DNA of 64,000 nucleotides from JAJEAD01 sp965221555. Lineage in GTDB: Bacteria; Pseudomonadota; Gammaproteobacteria; HK1. The stretch is from the NCBI GenBank assembly GCA_965221555.1, contig OZ244895.1:248001-312000 (forward strand). Reading direction: 5' to 3'. Within the stretch, counting starts at the first letter, position 1. Every line of letters begins with the position of its first letter. The notes beneath the pieces are model-generated. The model was not told where the DNA came from. It saw only the letters and a list, made by a program, of their open reading frames with translations, and made no database searches. Positions 61,503 through 64,000 of this stretch are shown in pieces. The translations under genes were made by a program, and so were the position numbers.

Positions 61503-63956
61503 ATGCAGTCGCATGCAAGAGTGGTCGTGGTCGGGGGAGGCTGCATCGGGGTCAACATCCTGAACGAGCTCGCCCGGCGCGGCTGGAGCGACACCGTCCT
61601 GCTCGAACGCCGCCAGCTCACCGCGGGCTCCACCTGGCACGCGGCCGGCCTCATCCCGATCTACAGCTTCAGCTACAGCTTCGGGCGCCTCATCGCGAAG
61701 TCGATCGAGATCTACGAGGGCCTGGAGGCGGAGACCGGGCACCCGGTCGGCTGGCACAAGTGCGGCCAGTTGCGAGTCGCGAACAGCCGCGAACGCATGG
61801 ACGAGTACCTCAACTACGCGAGCATCGCGGAGACCCAGGGGGTCCGCGCCGAGATCCTCGACCCGGCCGAGGTGCGCGCGCTGTGGCCGCTCTTCGAAGG
61901 CCATCGCGACCTCCTCGGGGGGGTCTACAACCCCGACGACGGGCACATCGCGCCCGCCGACGTCACCCAGGCCGCCGCCGCGGGGGCGCGCGCCAAGGGG
62001 GCGAAGATCCACCAGGAGACCCGGGTCACCGCGATCGAGGCCCGGCCCGGGGGCGAGTGGCGGGTGCGCACCGACCGGGGCGACATCGTCTGCGAGCACG
62101 TGGTGACCGCTACCGGCTGCTACGCGCGCGAGACCGGGGCGATGGTGGGCCTGGATGTTCCCGCGGTGCCGATCCTGCACCAGTACTGGGTGACGGAGAC
62201 GGTGCCGGAACTCGTGCGGCGCCACGCCGAGGGCCTGCCCGAGATGCCGGTACTGCGCGACGAGAACATCAACGGCTACGTGCGCGAGGAAGGCGATTGC
62301 CTGATGTTCGGCCCCTACGAACGCCCGGAGAAGCTTGAACACTTCGCGCTCGACGGCGTTCCCGACTGGTTCGGCGCCGATCTCCTGCCCGAGGACATGG
62401 AATCGGTCGAGACCAACTGGAGCACGGCGGTGGAGCTGGTGCCGGCGCTGGGACGGGCCGGCATCCGGCGCAACGTCCGCGGCCCCATCTGCACCACTGC
62501 CGACAACCTGCCTCTGGTCGGCCCCGCGTGGGGACTGCGCAACTTCTGGTTGGCGGAGGGCGCCTCCGGCGGCATCCTCATGGGCGGCGGCATCGGACAC
62601 TACCTGAGCCAGTGGATGGTGGAGGGCGAGCCCAGCATCGACCTCTCGGAGATCGACTGCCGCCGCTTCGGCGCCTACGCGAACAAGCACTGGACCTCGG
62701 TCAAGACCCGCGAGGCGTTCGGCAACAACTTCGGCATCCACTACCCGGGCTACGAGTGGCCGGCCGGCCGGCCCAACAAGACCGCGCCCAGCCACGGCCC
62801 CTTGAGCGAGCGCGGCGCGGTCTGGGGCGCGGTGTACGGTTGGGAGGTGCCGAACTGGTTCGCCCCGCCCGGAGTCGAGGCCCGGGACATCTACAGCTAC
62901 CGCCGCTTCAACTACTTCCCCCAGGTCGGGGAGGAGGTGCGCGCGGTGCGCAACGCCGCCGGGCTCCTGGAGATGACCCCGATGGCGAAGTTCGAGGTGA
63001 GCGGTCCCGGCGCGGAGGACTGGCTGGACCGCATCCTCGCGAACCGGGCGCCCCGCGCGCCCGGCCGCATCGCGCTCTGCCACCTGCTGACCGAGAAGGG
63101 CACGGTGCGCAGCGAGTTCACGGTGACGCGCCTCGGCGAAGACCTCTTCTACCTGGTGGGCACGCCGCGGGGCGAGCGTCACGACTTCGACGTGCTCTGG
63201 CGCGCCCTGCCGCGCGACGGCGGGGTGCGTCTGCACAACGCGACCGCCGAGCGCGGCTGCTTCACGGTCGTGGGACCGACGGCGCGCGAGATACTGCAAC
63301 CCATCGCCGAGGAGGACCTCGCCAACGAGGCGCTGCCGTGGCTGCGCGCACGCACGATGTCGGTGGGCTTCGCGAGTGACGTGCGGGTGCTGCGCATCGA
63401 CTACGAGGGCGAGCTCGGCTACGAGCTCTATCACCCCATCGGCCATCAGCTCGCGCTCCTCGACACGATATTGGAGAAGGGCGAGGAGCAGGGGCTGCGT
63501 CTCGTCGGCTACCGCGCCATCGAATCACTTCGTCTCGACAAGTCCTACCGCGCCATGTACCGGGACCTCGACGTCGAGCACAGCGCGCTGGAGGCGGGCC
63601 TCGACCGGTTTCTCAAGCTCGACGGCAACCACGGCTTCGTCGGCCGCGCCGCGCTCGAGGCCCAGCGCGCGGCGGGGCTCGAGCGACGCATGGTGACCCT
63701 GAAGGTGGACACCAACGAAGCCGACGCCTACATGAACGAAGGCGTATACGCGAGCGGGGGCGGCCCCCTGGTGGGACGCGTCACCTCCGGCGCCTGGTCC
63801 CACACCCTGGGCCACAGCATCTCCATGGCCTATCTCCGCACCGACCACGCCCGGCCGGGCACCGAACTCGAGATTCCGCTGCTCGGCGAGCGCCGGCCCG
63901 CGACGGTGATCGAAGACTCTCCCTACGATCCCGCCAACCGGCGCCTGCGGATGTAG
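61503..63956 (+). CDS. Dimethylglycine/sarcosine dehydrogenase-like FAD protein with GcvT domain
   Basis: An 817-residue two-part enzyme. The N-terminal D-amino-acid-oxidase-type FAD domain starts RVVVVGGGCIGVNILNELA and has AGSTWHAAGLIPIYSFSYS (with the WHAAG flavin-attachment-type motif); it is followed by an FAO-like middle domain and, from about residue 425, a GcvT/aminomethyltransferase folate domain with GELGYELYHP. Such proteins demethylate dimethylglycine, sarcosine or related N-methyl amines, passing one-carbon units to tetrahydrofolate. GGGGAGGG precedes the ATG. The next 44 bases to the window end hold no start that I can support. Confidence 0.88.
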   Translation: MQSHARVVVVGGGCIGVNILNELARRGWSDTVLLERRQLTAGSTWHAAGLIPIYSFSYSFGRLIAKSIEIYEGLEAETGHPVGWHKCGQLRVANSRERMDEYLNYASIAETQGVRAEILDPAEVRALWPLFEGHRDLLGGVYNPDDGHIAPADVTQAAAAGARAKGAKIHQETRVTAIEARPGGEWRVRTDRGDIVCEHVVTATGCYARETGAMVGLDVPAVPILHQYWVTETVPELVRRHAEGLPEMPVLRDENINGYVREEGDCLMFGPYERPEKLEHFALDGVPDWFGADLLPEDMESVETNWSTAVELVPALGRAGIRRNVRGPICTTADNLPLVGPAWGLRNFWLAEGASGGILMGGGIGHYLSQWMVEGEPSIDLSEIDCRRFGAYANKHWTSVKTREAFGNNFGIHYPGYEWPAGRPNKTAPSHGPLSERGAVWGAVYGWEVPNWFAPPGVEARDIYSYRRFNYFPQVGEEVRAVRNAAGLLEMTPMAKFEVSGPGAEDWLDRILANRAPRAPGRIALCHLLTEKGTVRSEFTVTRLGEDLFYLVGTPRGERHDFDVLWRALPRDGGVRLHNATAERGCFTVVGPTAREILQPIAEEDLANEALPWLRARTMSVGFASDVRVLRIDYEGELGYELYHPIGHQLALLDTILEKGEEQGLRLVGYRAIESLRLDKSYRAMYRDLDVEHSALEAGLDRFLKLDGNHGFVGRAALEAQRAAGLERRMVTLKVDTNEADAYMNEGVYASGGGPLVGRVTSGAWSHTLGHSISMAYLRTDHARPGTELEIPLLGERRPATVIEDSPYDPANRRLRM

Positions 63957-64000
63957 CGCGATGCCGGGCGAGGCGCGAGACCCCGAGCGCCGCCGCCGCG

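Overview
The window is GC-rich, gene-dense bacterial DNA. GTG and TTG starts are common, genes often overlap by 4-20 bases, and the gene content (urease, dipeptide-type ABC importers, SoxYZ with a flavocytochrome c-like pair, PPK2, a dimethylglycine dehydrogenase-like protein) fits a Pseudomonadota member, perhaps a marine or host-associated sulfur-oxidising heterotroph. No rRNA, tRNA, phage gene, CRISPR array or recognisable transcription factor was seen, so placement below phylum is not supported.

Layout. 1-7496: urea and nitrogen module. It holds the end of a ureohydrolase, a DUF4396 membrane protein behind a MerR-type promoter, a second ureohydrolase that has lost most metal ligands, ureEFGD on the plus strand, and ureC plus fused ureAB on the minus strand, converging on ureD. 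7702-18753: peptide use, with an M19 dipeptidase-like protein, a CocE/X-Pro peptidase-like hydrolase and a dipeptide-type ABC importer with two binding proteins. 19376-27203: DUF3047, an LLM oxidoreductase, and a sulfur group (TsuA-like transporter, FccB-like flavoprotein, dihaem cytochrome c, SoxZ, SoxY), then an EamA exporter. 27791-34421: an unusual four-gene importer with a membrane-anchored binding protein, enlarged permeases and fused ATPases. 34773-45141: methyltransferase, Nudix, two LLM oxidoreductases, GFA protein, secreted protease, a third arginase-fold protein, a VWA/MoxR pair and a PLP decarboxylase. 45174-52436: a paralogous second dipeptide importer whose binding protein is separated from it by a small NYN-domain island. 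52531-63956: catabolic and housekeeping genes (hydratase, peptide deformylase, PhyH dioxygenase, SDR, dienelactone hydrolase, ABC-F, sulfurtransferase, PPK2, dimethylglycine dehydrogenase-like).

The genes suggest scavenging of peptides and organic nitrogen. Imported peptides would be cleaved by cytoplasmic peptidases, guanidino compounds hydrolysed to urea, urea split to ammonia and CO2, and reduced sulfur oxidised for electrons.

The strongest non-genic signal is an intergenic repeat family of about 180 bp with about 18 full, degenerate or partial copies in 64 kb. The copies have inverted ends (AGCCCGGATGTTTCACCGAT at one end and its complement at the other), are internally an imperfect palindrome, and several are flanked by TA. 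One copy sits inside another. At least five genes end with a stop codon lying on the edge of a copy, and a sixth runs into one. This looks like a non-autonomous transposable (MITE-like) family.
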